DNA of 64,000 nt from Calliphora vicina (Eukaryota; Arthropoda; Insecta; Diptera; Calliphoridae). This document shows, piece after piece, positions 1 to 11,475 of this stretch. The DNA is taken from the NCBI RefSeq assembly GCF_958450345.1, contig NC_088781.1, positions 21,419,857 through 21,483,856 on the forward strand, written 5' to 3'. The first letter of the stretch is position 1. Each line of letters opens with the position of its first letter. The notes beneath the pieces are model-generated. The model made no database searches and was not told the DNA's origin. It was given only the letters and a program-made list of their open reading frames with translations. The position numbers and the translations under genes were made by a program.

Positions 1-465
1 GTTGCAACATATCATTCTTCTTGCTGCTGTCTCAAGAAAATTATAGAGCCAAGAAACTGGAGCACAACACTTGTATATAAAATGTTTATGCGAATATATG
101 ATTATGCGAATTTTATAAATGGTGGGTAATTTATAAAGGAAAACAAATAAGAGTGTTTAAATATACAACTCTTGAAGTTTTGTGAAACATAAATACTTGT
201 ACAATTTTTTAAAGTTTACTATTTAAGTTGTACATAAACCAAATCTTAAACCATAAATTCAATACAATTGTAAGTACATTTTCAGCATAATCCCAAAACC
301 ATTTCATCTACATTTTGTTAAATTTACAAGTACAAGATAGTTAACTTTAGTCGATTGTAGTATGGTGATCGCTTTAACCTTACAATTCTAATTAAAGTAT
401 TTATAAAGCTTATTTTATGCTTCATTAATATTTCAATTTTCAATTATATCAGACTAGTAGTTTTG
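1..465. other. Non-coding AT-rich stretch
   Basis: No open frame, RNA gene or repeat is recognised here. The sequence is AT-rich and reads like ordinary fly intron or intergenic DNA up to the start of a mini-me element. Confidence 0.5.
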
Positions 466-1147
466 ATACCCTACACCACCATAGTGGGGAGGGTATAATG
501 CGTTTGTGCTGATGTTTGTAACGCCCAAAAATATTAGTTTAACACCCACCTTAAAGTATGTCCGTCCGTCCGTCTGCTGGCTGTCCATGTAAAGATAGTG
601 CGCAGAGTACAGGTCGAAATTTTGAAAATATTTCAATCAAATTTGGTACATATCATGTTTTCGGCCCAACGACGAAGCCTATTGAAACTGGCTGAAATCG
701 GTCCATTATTTAACCTAGCCCCCATACAAATGTCCTTCCGAAATTGGACTTTATCGGTCATAAATGTTTAATTTATATATGTATCTCCACAAATTTGGCT
801 CCAAATAAGTTTTATATATACAAAATTCATGTCACCAAATTTTGTTACGATCGGTTCATAATTAGTCATAGCTCCCATATAGACCCGCTTCCGAAAATCA
901 CTTTAACGTGCATAATTCGCTCAAAAATGTTGGTATACTCACAAAATTCAACATAGTAAACTTTCATATAGACATAAATCACACGACCTAATTTCATGGT
1001 GATTGGTCCATAATTGGTCATAGCCCCCATATAAGGCCCACATCCGAAAATCACTCAAATATATAAATTATTGAAATTTTAAAAGAAAAATGTTTTTGCT
1101 CTTTTACTTAGTGTAGGGTATTGACCGACCATACTTTCTTACTTGTT
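466..1147 (+). mobile_element. mini-me/DINE-1-like element, family A, copy 1
   Basis: A non-autonomous repeat with no coding capacity. It opens with ATACCCTACACCACCATAGT, has a short inverted repeat (CCCTACAC near the start, GTGTAGGG near the end), a short run of GTCC/GTCT at about 557-576, and ends in ACTTTCTTACTTGTT. A (GTCY)n core and fixed ends are the hallmarks of dipteran mini-me/DINE-1 elements, which are helentron-derived. The same family recurs at 18632-19369 (- strand), 19771-20395 and 46296-47645. The middle carries repeated phrases such as CATAGCTCCCATATAGAC. Small open frames inside it are fortuitous. Confidence 0.85.
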
Positions 1148-2481
1148 ATTTATCATTATTTATTTTGCAAACTTTCCTAATATGTACTCCCTATAAAAAG
1201 CTATGCACGTGGACGTATGAGTAATAATTGCAATATTGGGAAATTATATATCACTCATACTCACGTTATAAACAATGTTATTAACAGCGTGATATCAACA
1301 TTGTTTATAAAAAGGAATTTCTACATGTAGAAATGTTTATAAACATGATGAATATTGCAGACCGTTAAATTCAAATTGCTAATGTAATTTGTAACCATAT
1401 GCAAAGAGAATAATATTAAGCAGCTTTTCTCATTGTGCTGTCAATATCCATCCATTCTATGTATATTGGTTTGATACCATTATTCAACAATTTACGATTT
1501 GACAAACTAATAATTTCGTTTATAGAATTAATTAAATTCTAAAATAATGTTGTGGTACTCAACTAATTTATATGTTTAAAACACTTTAAATTTATTTAAT
1601 TTTCCCCCAAAACTACCTATCTTTGTTAAATAGTATTCAATTGCATAAATTGTTATTCCCTCGACTAACAACATTTTTTTTTGTTGATTATTACCCTAAA
1701 TACTATAATCTACTTATGGTAGCAAAAATAACTATAATTACACTACAATGAATTAAAAAGTTTCGTGTTAAAAACTAAATAGTAGAGTAAAAAAAAGTAA
1801 AATAAACTTTAATTATCTAGTATTTAATCAAACATTTTAAGCTATAGTTTTTGTCTATTTGCACAAAAAGCAAAAAAAAACTAAATCCAACATTCATACA
1901 CACCTATTTATACACGAATAACTTTAATGACCTTAAAAATATCGAATTGAAATAAAAAACTGCAGAATAGAAAATGAAATAATAAAACTTTTACTAACTA
2001 TGCAAATAAGCCAAAAGTATACTTTTTATACGAATATGAATTTCATAGACAATGAATGCAGAATAGAGAAAAAAGGAAACTAAAATGCACAGGTTTGCCA
2101 TTGCATTCATTTCACTTATTCTTCTTCTGAAAACTTTTATCAAACAATCGATTTTCAATTAAATTTTTTAACCCAGTTTTTGTGGCATAAAACTATAAGA
2201 CACAGTTTAAGTGTATGTTGGTGTATGCATGAGTACGATTTATAGATAAAAAGTAGGAATATTTAATGGAATAGTTCTATATTGTAACTGTGTTAAATTA
2301 AATGAATTTGTTTGCAAAACATTTTGAAATTAAATATTTTAAAAGAGAAAATTGGTTTTGAAGAAATATGTAGTATTCACATACGATTAGTATAAATCCT
2401 GATTGGCTAACCAAGAAATTACAGAACATCAATATTGTTTTTTTGATTCTAACTTCCGTTGTTGTTCTTGGATCACAACAT
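1148..2481. other. Non-coding AT-rich stretch
   Basis: Unique-looking AT-rich DNA with homopolymer A and T runs. I see no open frame, RNA gene or recognised repeat in it. Confidence 0.5.
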
Positions 2482-2788
2482 ACTGAGAAAATATATAACT
2501 GTACATGATCACAGCAATCATTTCAATATTTTTAGTTTTAGTTTTTTTACAATATTATGGTGACTGTAATGATTAATGATTGCTACAAAAATAATATGTT
2601 AAAGTTACTATTTACATTATTGCAGCAATAATATATATGATTGTAATAATTAAGTATATGTTTATGGCATTCATGTTTCATGATGAAGGTGATACCATAT
2701 TAAGTGGTTCTCAAATGATAGCTACAATAAACTTGTAAATATTTTTAAATGATTGCCGTGATCATGTACAACCATATTTTTCCTCAGG
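2482..2788. mobile_element. Degenerate foldback element (relative of 15448-15934)
   Basis: The two ends are inverted copies. The left end reads CTGAGAAAATATATAACTGT then ACATGATCACAGCAATCATT. The complement of the right end reads CTGAGGAAAAATATGGTTGT then ACATGATCACGGCAATCATT. The interior has the same layout as the better preserved copy at 15448-15934: paired arms rich in alternating ATGATTG/CAATCAT words around a short centre. There is no coding capacity, and no clean target duplication is visible, so this is an old copy. Confidence 0.65.
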
Positions 2789-2811
2789 ATGTAGATAAAA
2801 AGTTCACATTT

Positions 2812-3005
2812 TTATAGCCACCATCAAAAAACATGGGGGTTATATTGATCTTGTAATTGTTACACATAGAAATATTCAACGCAGACCCACAAATGTATAT
2901 ATATTCTGGGTCTAAGACGATCATCATCCGTCTGTCGGTATGATTGTCAAAACGAAAGAAGCTAGCTGACACAAATACTCTCTATTTATTTCTCGATCGG
3001 TCCAA
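2812..3005 (+). mobile_element. mini-me-like fragment, third family
   Basis: Begins with TAGCCACCATCAAAAAACAT and GGGGGTTATATTGATCTTGT, followed by TATATATATTCTGGGTC and a short CCGTCTGTCGG core near 2928. This is the order of motifs at the 5' end of fly mini-me-type elements (a head with ACCACCAT, a TA run, then GTCY). The 3' part is missing. Confidence 0.55.
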
Positions 3006-3123
3006 CATTTTTTAGGACATAATTAACTTAAGTAACAACAATGATCACAATTTGTTAATGTTTATTTTATCTTACGAGTGTATTAATCACAATTGTATTA
3101 TAGTTATTGTAAAAATCTTAATC

Positions 3124-3191
3124 CTTAATACTAAATGATATATTTTCTTCTTTTCTTTCAGGTATGTATCAAATTTTTGCAATTCGTAAGT
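3124..3191 (+). promoter_or_regulatory. Candidate recursive splice site (ratchet point) or 24-nt microexon
   Basis: A branch-point-like CTTAAT/CTAAAT lies at 3124-3136. It is followed by 17 unbroken pyrimidines (3143-3159), then AG at 3160-3161 and at once GTATGT at 3162-3167. Drosophila ratchet points are described as a pyrimidine tract and CAG joined directly to a 5' splice site (CAG|GTAAGT). They let long introns be removed in steps without leaving an exon. A second strong 5' splice site, TTC|GTAAGT, follows at 3186. The 24 nt between (3162-3185) have no stop in any frame, so a symmetric 8-codon microexon is the rival reading. The site lies outside all recognised repeats. Confidence 0.55.
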
Positions 3192-3287
3192 TTAAATCAA
3201 ACAATAAAGAAATTTTTTAAGTGTTTCAGATTATTTTAGGAATCCTAATAACCTATTTAAAGTTCCTATTATATATTAAATGTAAAC

Positions 3288-3526
3288 GACTTATTTAGCC
3301 GCAAAAATCCATGCCCTCCTTGAAAGCACTTTAAAACTCTGTCCTTCAAAAACACTACACTTTTTCATACACAAAAATTTGTAAAAATTTTCTTAATATT
3401 TTATTCAACAACAAGTCAATGGTTCTGAATTAGTCACATTCAAATATGAAAAAGTGCAATATTTTTAAAGGACGGAGTTTTAAAGTGCTTTCAGGGAGGA
3501 CATGGTTTTTTGCAGCTAAATAAGTC
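3288..3526. mobile_element. MITE with about 80-bp terminal inverted repeats
   Basis: The left end (GACTTATTTAGCCGCAAAAA) pairs with the complement of the right end (GACTTATTTAGCTGCAAAAA). The pairing runs on through CCATG, CCTCC, TGAAAGCACTTTAAAACTC and the CACTTTTTCATA segments for roughly 80 bp per arm. The element is 239 bp and has no coding capacity. I see no convincing target duplication, so the superfamily is not assigned. Confidence 0.75.
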
Positions 3527-3544
3527 TTTTTCATATAACTAGCA

Positions 3545-4330
3545 TAACCCGGTGAACTTCGCTACCCCTACCCTAGTAAAATTAAAAAAATATGAATGGA
3601 AATACAAAAATAACACATACAAAATTTTAGAATCTCTCAAATTTGTATAGGAAATACCACTCCACTGCTCTGATCCCACCGATTTTTAAACCTTTTATGT
3701 AAATATCAAGCTTTACTTTAACTTTCCTTTATAAGGGAGGAGTCATTGCCACTAAGCCGATCATGCTTAGATAAACTTCGTTTTTAGCTAACCTCCGTAG
3801 AATGGTAATAAATTGATTGATAAAGAGCTTCAATTTTTTTTAGAATTACAGTTCTCTCATATTCAAAATTAATTATTTACTTTGTCTAATCTAATTCCGT
3901 CTATATTCAGGTAAACTCCGCACAGTAATGAGAAATTAATTCGCCAAAAGTTTAAACACTTTTACTATTCTACAGATATTCGAAATTAATTATATACTTT
4001 GTATAGGGTGTGCCACGCACACTATTCCAATGCCGAACAAAATTATAAAAGAGTCATTTAGGCTAAGTTTAAAGAATCTTGCAATTACTATGTATAATTG
4101 CAAGATTCACAAAATATTTAGAAATAACAATTTACTTTGTATGAGAGTCGACTCAGCATTTTTTCCGACCCGTCTCATGTTTTATTAAACTTCATGCAGT
4201 GATTAGTAATTGATTCATATGAAGTTTGAAAACCGTCACAATTATAGTTCTGCACATATTATAAAATAACTATTTACTTATGTACAATTAGAAAATAAAA
4301 GAACACCTTCAAAATATATTTTTGTGACTT
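3545..4330 (+). repeat. Degenerate tandem repeat
   Basis: At least three diverged units share the phrases AAACTTC or AAACTCC, then GCAGTGATTAGTAATTGATT or close variants, then an AGTTTAAA stretch, a TATAGTTCT-like word, an ATATTC-like word and ATTAATTATTTACTTTGT. They sit near 3770-3890, 3905-4010 and 4185-4280. The block opens with CCCGGTGAACTTCGCTACCC. Divergence is high and the unit length is uneven. I do not recognise a named family. Confidence 0.5.
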
Positions 4331-5490
4331 TAAATTACAAAAGTCTTCTTCTTTGTTTTCTAAAACAACTCTCACCTAAAACAATACTGTTTAATTGTTT
4401 CTCTTATTTATTTACAAGAACAACAAATTAGACAAACACACATTGCTTTGTTTACTTTTTAGCTTAAGGTTCACATGTACACGTTTTTGCATACGTGTTA
4501 GTAACATCTTTAAACGCTTATAACTCCTAAAAAACTGAACCGATTTCAATATAATATATATTCTGCTCTTCTATGAAAAAATCCCTTTAAAATGGTACAA
4601 AAGGGGTTTAAAGAAATCGACTTGCCTTTTAATATTATGATATATTATAGAAACTTTTGAAATTTTTTTTGTAAGACGAAAATTCCTAAAAATTGGAGCA
4701 AAAAATCCCAAATATGTTATTTTTTACAATTTTGCACATAGGGTCCACAATTCCATTGGGACTTTGAAAATACTTCGGGAGTAAATAGGGTGTCCAAACC
4801 TGATTTTCGCTTTTTTATCCCAGAAAAAAATAGTTCAAATTCCAGGCGGCGTAAGGGCTACATATACTTAAAATAGTATATGCTTTTAATAACAAAATGT
4901 TTGCCTGAAAAAAGTAAAATTTTTTGAAAATGAGCGAATTTACTTAATTGTTAATAAATACGAAAATAATCCATTGATTGTTATGATCGGTATCTCATTT
5001 TGTTCCTATTAGTTGTGTCCTTGTGATACAGTAATAAATCTAAACAATTTCTGCCATTTTCGATTTTTCATGATTTTTTTAAAACAAAAAAATTTAATAT
5101 TTTCACATCAACATTTATTTTTTGCTTCAACTTGTTATTATAACTACGAAACTACAGAGCCGATAAAACGCAATATATAAACACATTAAAGGTTATGTAA
5201 ATTTGAACTTTTCTAAGTTTACTTCAATAATATCGGACTAACACTTTTTGAGTTATTATAAATTATGTGGAGAAACATCTAAAAAAATTCGCAATTGTAG
5301 ACAAACAAAAATTTAAAAAAATCTATCCATTGAATTCAAAAATTTTACCTTTTTCGTACTTCGGTAATTAACCATGATGAATGAAATCTATCGCTACTGC
5401 TCTGAAATATTTTTTATATTATTGGAATTTTGTTGTCTAACTAACAAAAAGAGTCCATTAGGACCAAAAATAATCCCGGCACTTTTTTCA
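4331..5490. other. Non-coding AT-rich stretch
   Basis: No gene or repeat copy is recognised. Phrases such as GCTTATAACTCCTAAAAAAC hint at old repeat DNA, but no second copy exists in the window to support this. Confidence 0.4.
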
Positions 5491-5499
5491 TATTAAAAA

Positions 5500-5575
5500 C
5501 AAAAAAGCAAAAGTTCCCGCATATGACGATTTTTTGGTACAAAATTCGACAGTAGCTGCACAAATTTTAGCAAAT
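5500..5575 (-). mobile_element. Possible terminal fragment of a mariner element
   Basis: The segment with AGCAAAAGTTCCCGCATATG followed by TTGGTACAAAATTCGACA resembles the outer end of the mariner copy at 18266-18612 (AGCAAAACTTCCCGCCTATA ... GTGGCACAAATTTCGACA), and more weakly 45355-45400. No transposase sequence remains next to it. Confidence 0.35.
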
Positions 5576-5579
5576 TTCA

Positions 5580-8005
5580 ATATCGCTTGAATTTTAGAAA
5601 ACCTTTTTTTTTGAAAACTAAATAAAAGCTCTTGCCTAATTTTGAATGAAAATTTTATGAAAATCGAAAATGGTTTGAATTTAACAAGGATTGTTGTTGT
5701 TAAAAATATTTGTTTTAGGAGAGATGACTGACCTTGAATTAAATATTATTTATTTACTGCAGCAAGATTTTAAATAGGATGTAGTCATATTTCTTAAAGC
5801 ACACAATTCAACAATTCCTTGGAAGTTCCTGGAAAAAATCTGTTGTCATTCGGAGAAACTCATGAATTATACGTAATATCTTATCTTTCTTCTTATTTAC
5901 AATTATCAAAGATAAAATATTGTATAAAAACATAAATATTGTTTATGCTCTTGCTGGCAGCACTTATCAAACAACTTTATCATTTCCTTTTTATATATTT
6001 ACTCATACTTGCTTTCAATTTTCAATACAACAAATTGGCCTTAAAACATTTTAAAGCAGATTACGAATACTACGTTTTATCTGATAATACACACAAAATA
6101 AAATCAATAAATTCAAGATAAATTTAAATAAAAATTTTAACAAAAAAAAAAGAAATATTTTTATGACTTCCTTAATAAAATGAATGTAAACAAAACAACA
6201 ACAGAGAAATGTAATGAAATTTTTATGATCATCTTTCTATTAACAACAAGGAGGGGCAACAACAAAAATTCTGCCATAAAAATATCCTTTTTCAACAGAA
6301 AATTCAATAAACACAAAAAGAAAGGAAAAAAAATAATAAATTGGGAGTAAAATAATGTAATTTTTGATAAAACTAAAAGTGAAAGAGAAGTAATGGATGA
6401 GAAGGGTGAAGGGGTGTGAAACGATGAGTTTAAGCAACAATGAAGTGAATCGTTTGATTCGAATTTAAAAAGCCCACCGCCATTATATGCCTTAAGGATT
6501 AAGGGTTTTAGTGTAACATTTCGAACATTACGCTATGATTTAAGGATATTTAAAGCTTTTGTTTGTTTTCTGTGATATTGTATTCAACAGGCAGCCCAAT
6601 AAAAGTGTATTAATAAGTTTTCCTATATGTTCATTTATAACTCATATTCTTTTTTGAACTTTTTTTTTAATACTTTTGGTTTCAGAAACATACTTTAAAG
6701 AATCTGTCACCAATATGTCAAATTGTTACCAACCGCTTAACAAACTCAATAATTTATTTATATTTTTAGTGGTGGTTGTTAAAAATACGAATTTACCGCC
6801 AATTCGTTTAACATATATAAAAATTTCTGTTGAATCTACTTGATAAAAATGAAATTTTTGCATTAAATACGATAATGGTCTGGTTGCTGAGAATGGGCAG
6901 TATGGGGATATACACGGGAGTAGCAACATTTGCTTTTTCTCTTCAGTTTTATTTTTTGTATATAAGATTTACTTCCGCTTACCTCATTAAACACAGGACG
7001 ATTGTTCAAATAACAACAATATCAGGAACATTAACAAGGACGTAGTCGTCGTTGGTTGTTGGTATTGTCGACAACAACACAAAACAGCGGCGGTGGCATT
7101 GATGCCAAAACTAGAAATGGCAGACTTTGGATGGCTGGTTGGTTGCTGGGCTTGTGTGTGCATTTAAAACACATCGTCATTATGCCATCGTTAAAAGCTC
7201 CCCAGGGCAAAATTCTTTTTGTATTTATATGTCTATGGTTGTAGGTTTGTAAATGCCAGTGTACGTATGACCCGGGTATTTTACTTTACTTTATTTTTTT
7301 TTTATTTTTATTTATTATGAATAGAATAGCAAATTAAGGAAACATATTCGTTTTCTGCCATTATATGCGGTAGGTAGGAATGTTTTGTACGTAATGGTAT
7401 GTCTGCTTGCTTTCTTGCATAAATACAATACATATGTATGTATGTATGTATGTATGTCTATATGTTTAAAATGAAAGTCCTTTCGTTTTTTCGTTCGTGG
7501 TTCGCTGCTTTTGCCTTTATATTTACGCTCAAGTCTCAACATGTGTGTTTGTCTACACGTGTTTGTTTTCATGCATGTTTGATTGGGTATGAAAAACTGT
7601 ATGCTTTGTTTTTTGCGAATGTGTATTGTGTGTTCTGTTACTGGTATGAAGCATTTGGTTGCCACAATAAATATAAAAATTGGTGGTTGTTGGTTGAACA
7701 ATAAAGAAAAATATTTGGTTCATTTGTTTGCTTTAACAAAACAAAAAAAATTTATATTTAAATGTAGAACACAGTGGGTTGAACAAAAGTAGAAAAAAGA
7801 AAACTTTCACTTTTAGTATTATTAATAAGAAATTATTTAAAAAATAAATTCTGATAAAACTAAAGAACACAGTAAAACAAACTGTTTTAACCTTGGATCC
7901 TCCAATTTGTATATTTTTGAAATCTTGAAATCTTTTGGACATTTCCAGTTTTATTATTTTAAGTATCGAAAAAAATCGCGATTCATATTTCTTTAATAAT
8001 TAAGG
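5580..8005. other. Non-coding stretch with an ATGT microsatellite
   Basis: No supportable gene is seen. An (ATGT)n microsatellite lies at about 7434-7456, and TG-rich and CTTTT-rich stretches surround it. The longest frame here, a 128-codon frame on the - strand at 7315-7701, is low-complexity, runs through the microsatellite and shows no domain, so it is not called. Confidence 0.5.
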
Positions 8006-8013
8006 GCCGTAAC

Positions 8014-9209
8014 TAAGGTTTTTAATTTCCCGACCTTTTTTGATTCCCGGGAATCGGTAATATTTTTCTCTACATTCCCGGTACCCGGCTATTCCCGAAA
8101 TATATAATAATACTGTAAACTATGAATATTATATCAAAATTTCATATAAAAACGTTATAATCATTATATATATGCCCAATTCACAATTGGTGTCGTAGCG
8201 TTGTATCGTTGTATGTAGTAATTTTTTTTATTAATGTTTTGTTTCGAAAAATTTGTTTGAAAAATATTTATGACATACAATGCTACAACACTACGACATC
8301 AATTGTGAATTGGGCAATTGAGTTTCGTATTAATTAATTCAATTTGAGCTTCATTCACTAAAATCTTAATCCATATTTAAAAAATTTCATTCATAAATCC
8401 ATTCCCAATATCTAATTCTTTAGCTTCCTTCAAAAGCTTCATTTAAATTGAATTAATTTTGAAGTTAATTAATAACAGAATTTATTCAAACTTTGAATGA
8501 TTAAATTTTTTGTTGATTCCAATCTACTACAAATTGAGTTAAAATGTTTTTTCTTCATTCAGTTTTATTTAGCTTTTAATCATTTTCAAAATGAATTGAA
8601 TAAAAATTTCTTAAATTTTTTAGTCAATATACAATTTCACAGAATAGTTAAGAGATAAAATTTATGTTGATCTCGAAAATTTCCAAACTATTGGATTCAA
8701 AGGTGAATTTTTATAATACAACATCTGCAAAACACAATCATTATAATGCAGTCATGGTTACCAAGGACTATTGCTGTGTTTCCTTTCAAGGTCAAAATCA
8801 TTTCTATACTTGAAAATACCAAATGGTGTGCCGCCATCAAAAGTAGGGGCTTTTGTTCTTCTAGTGTTTTCTGGAATAATTCACACCGGTCAATCTTGGC
8901 ATTGAAGATTATTCACCTTTATTTCTAGATCGTGAAATTTTCCATTCTTTTTTAAATGTTCATTCATAAAACCCCAAATAAGAAATAATAATAAGCGGTC
9001 TATTATTGCCGAGATATAAAAGAAAAAATGTAAAAAAAACTTTTAAATTTTAAAATAGAAATTTGTTTTCAATAGAACTTGTTTTCTTTGTATTTTTGTC
9101 AGTTTTAAATTCCCGGGAATCCCTACTAAAAATCCCGGCAAACGGGAATTGAAGATTTTGCAAAATTCCCGGGAAATTTGTCCCGGGAATTTCCGGGATA
9201 AAAACCCTA
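8014..9209. mobile_element. Non-autonomous hAT-type element rich in CCCGGG
   Basis: Terminal inverted repeats TAAGGTTTTTA... and (complement of the right end) TAGGGTTTTTATCCCGG enclose 1196 bp. An exact 8-bp duplication, GCCGTAAC, flanks it at 8006-8013 and 9210-9217. An 8-bp duplication and a TAGGG-type terminus fit the hAT superfamily (Ac-like). Both subterminal regions are packed with CCCGGGAAT/ATTCCCGGG words, which may have served as transposase binding sites. The centre has only a fortuitous 60-codon frame, with no hAT dimerisation or catalytic motif. A small MITE is nested inside at 8173-8316. Confidence 0.8.
8173..8316. mobile_element. Small MITE nested in the hAT element
   Basis: About 144 bp with nearly matching inverted ends: TGCCCAATTCACAATTGGTG on the left, and the complement of the right end reads TGCCCAATTCACAATTGATG. 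Similarity continues through GTCGTAG and GTTGTA. It lies inside the hAT element at 8014-9209, so it is younger than that element. No clear target duplication is seen. Confidence 0.7.
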
Positions 9210-9331
9210 GCCGTAACTTTAAATATTCATATGTTATGAACCAGTAGTCACATTTTATTGCTTTAAAATGAATATGGAAGATAATAATGTCCGCTTTAAT
9301 TCAAATAATTAAACAAATACGATTATTATAT

Positions 9332-9580
9332 TAGCTGTGCCGAACCTTGTATACCCACCATCAATATGTGACAATAAAATACTTATCTGATGTAGGGGTT
9401 ATATGGGGAGTAGGGTCAATTATGGACCAACCCTCACAAAACTTGGTAGAAAAATGTATTTTCATATTAAACTTGTTTCTGTCCAATTTCCTCACAATAT
9501 TAATTATTATAAGACTATTATGAATGTTGAAGTAATTTTCTGAGGGGAACCTTGTATGGGGACTAGGGAAAATTTTTTGA
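9332..9580. mobile_element. Fragment of a mini-me-like repeat
   Basis: Contains GCTGTGCCGAACCTTGTATACCCACCATCAA and phrases such as GGTTATATGGGGAGTAGGGT and CTTGTATGGGGACTAGGG. These match the vocabulary of fly mini-me-type repeats (GCCGAA hairpin end, TACCCACCATC head, ATGGGG blocks). No complete ends are present. Confidence 0.45.
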
Positions 9581-10415
9581 AAAAGTCCTCCACCTAAAAT
9601 TAAATTTTTTTAATCTTAAAAACTTTTAATTTACTAAACAACCAAATAAAAATGTTTGTGACGATAATTCTTACTACATATTTTTAATAATTTCTAATGT
9701 TTACCACTAACACTTTCTCCTTCAAATGCATCTTAAATCTATAAAATCTGACATAAGCTTCATAAGATACGAATATTTTACGATACAATGATACATTTTT
9801 TCAAAAATTAAAATCGCGGCTTTTACGAAATTAAAAAATAAAAATTTAAGTGTTCAAATGTGTTTACCGAATATGATCAAAATCGGAAGGCCCAAGAACA
9901 ATTCGTTTGTGATGTATTAAGGAATTGTTGACGTAACTAAAAAGTTTAATTGAATTGTTAATTTCATTTAAATTTTATAAAACCAAAGTAGTTCTAGAGA
10001 AACGTATTTTTAATGGATGTATGCCTTTAAAATGCGGAATTTTTTTTTTTAATTTTTAGTTTACATTAGGAAATATTTACACAATATAAATTTATTCAAG
10101 TTATTCCAAGATTTTTATAGAATGGGGTGGTTAGTTAATTAACCACCATGTCGGTTAGCATTAAAAATAATTATGATACAAATTTTTTGTTTGAAAGCTT
10201 ATCATTTTGACTAAATTTTCTGACCAAAACAAACGAAATAGCAAAGTAGCACTGAATTCGATGAAGAATAAACTCTCTGTGCTATTTTATAGAATGCGTT
10301 AAAGTCTCCTAGAAAAACTGCGGTTTACAATATTTTCAAATTTATTTATTAAACTAATCAGAATACCCTGACAGCAAAGTTTTGCAAAAGAAAAAAAACA
10401 TAAACGATGACTTCA
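9581..10415. other. Non-coding AT-rich stretch
   Basis: No gene is recognised. A short palindrome, GGTGGTTAGTTAATTAACCACC, lies at about 10126-10147. The rest is AT-rich DNA. Confidence 0.45.
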
Positions 10416-10419
10416 AAAA

Positions 10420-10850
10420 ATTTAATTGTTTAGCAAAATGCCAATAGTTGCCAATACAATATAAGAGGAGGTTCGAAAAGTGACCACTAAACAGCAAAAA
10501 GTTAACAGGTACTGCAACATGTTGCCGAGCATTGTCTTGATGGAATATTACAATTTCATGTCTGGCCGCATATTCTGCGCGTTTTTCGCCCACCGATAGT
10601 ATCAAACGAGTCAGTTGCATTCAGCACAGGTTCCCTGTGATAGTGTAGTCTGATTTCAGCAGCTCATAATAGATAGAAGCTATTAACTCCCACCAAATAC
10701 AAAGAATTACCTTCCCGAGTAGCTCCCAATGATTTTGCAAGCTCCTGTTGAGTCTGACAACAATCTTGATGTTGTAATGCCTCCAATACTTGCTCTCAAA
10801 CTTATTTGGCTGGTCTTGGCGATTTTTTTCTTCCGCAATATTTTTATGTA
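10420..10850 (-). pseudogene. Degenerate mariner transposase (Mos1/cecropia-like lineage)
   Basis: Read on the - strand, the frame at 10354-10620 contains LILSVGEKRAEYAARHE followed by VIFHQDNARQHVA. This matches the mariner signature around the second catalytic aspartate (HDNARPHV). Nearby DNA up to about 10850 encodes broken parts of the ordinary mariner order (WWEL.. YYELL region and linker), shared with the copies at 18266-18612 and 44636-45415. The frame is broken, the C-terminal third is absent and no intact inverted repeats are visible, so this is a dead relic. It abuts a truncated mini-me fragment. Confidence 0.75.
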
Positions 10851-10859
10851 AAAAAAATT

Positions 10860-11475
10860 TAAATTTCGAAATTGTTATTTAATTTATTTTAAAAAAGTAT
10901 TTTCGAATTTTCAATTTTTTAAAAAAAAATTTTGGCGAAAAATAAAATTCGGGTTAAAAAATATGTTTCCCGATTTTGACCCATTGTATGTCCAACATAC
11001 TATGGCCTACTAAACGTATTATTAGATATCCATATTGTCTTCTAAAGACTTAGTAATCTAAATTTAGGTCAAAAATCGAGTTGTCCTGGGTTTTTCCTTA
11101 TATCTCAGCCATTTTTGGATTTTAAATAGCAACCAAGCCGGAAGAATTTCGGAGATATTGATGTATGAATCGTAAATGTAAGTTATTTGGGTGCTTTGGA
11201 AAGTTGATTTCAACAGACATTCGGACATGGCTATACCGACTAGGCCAAAAATCGTGGTTGTTCTGGTATTTTCCTTAGAACTCAGCCATTTGTGGACCAA
11301 TTTTCTCGATTTTAATTAGCAAACGAGCCGGAAGAATTCCCGATATATTGATGTATAAATGATGTATGTAAGTTATTTGGGGGCTATGGAAAGTTGATTT
11401 CAACATACAGACGGACATGGCTATATCGTTTGCGCTATCTATAACGATTCAGAATATATACTTTGTGATAACAGG
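10860..11475 (-). mobile_element. Truncated mini-me family B copy with internal duplication
   Basis: On the - strand this carries the family B middle: ATATTCTGAATCG, GGCTATATCG, CATGTCCGTC..GTTGAAATCAACTTTCC, the GGCTGAGATATAAGG phrase and CCCATTGTATGTCC. A block of about 170-190 bp (GTTGTCCTGG ... GTTGATTTCAAC ... GGACATGGCTAT) occurs twice in tandem, at about 11080-11240 and 11255-11435. Both element ends are missing. Homologous complete copies are at 32399, 54136 and 62129. Confidence 0.75.

Noticed and set aside
3895..3920. CAG|GTAAAC on the + strand
   Set aside because: The preceding bases are not a pyrimidine tract and the word lies in a degenerate tandem repeat.
7315..7701. 128-codon - strand open frame
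   Set aside because: Spans an ATGT microsatellite and has low-complexity His/Thr/Tyr content from it; no family resemblance.
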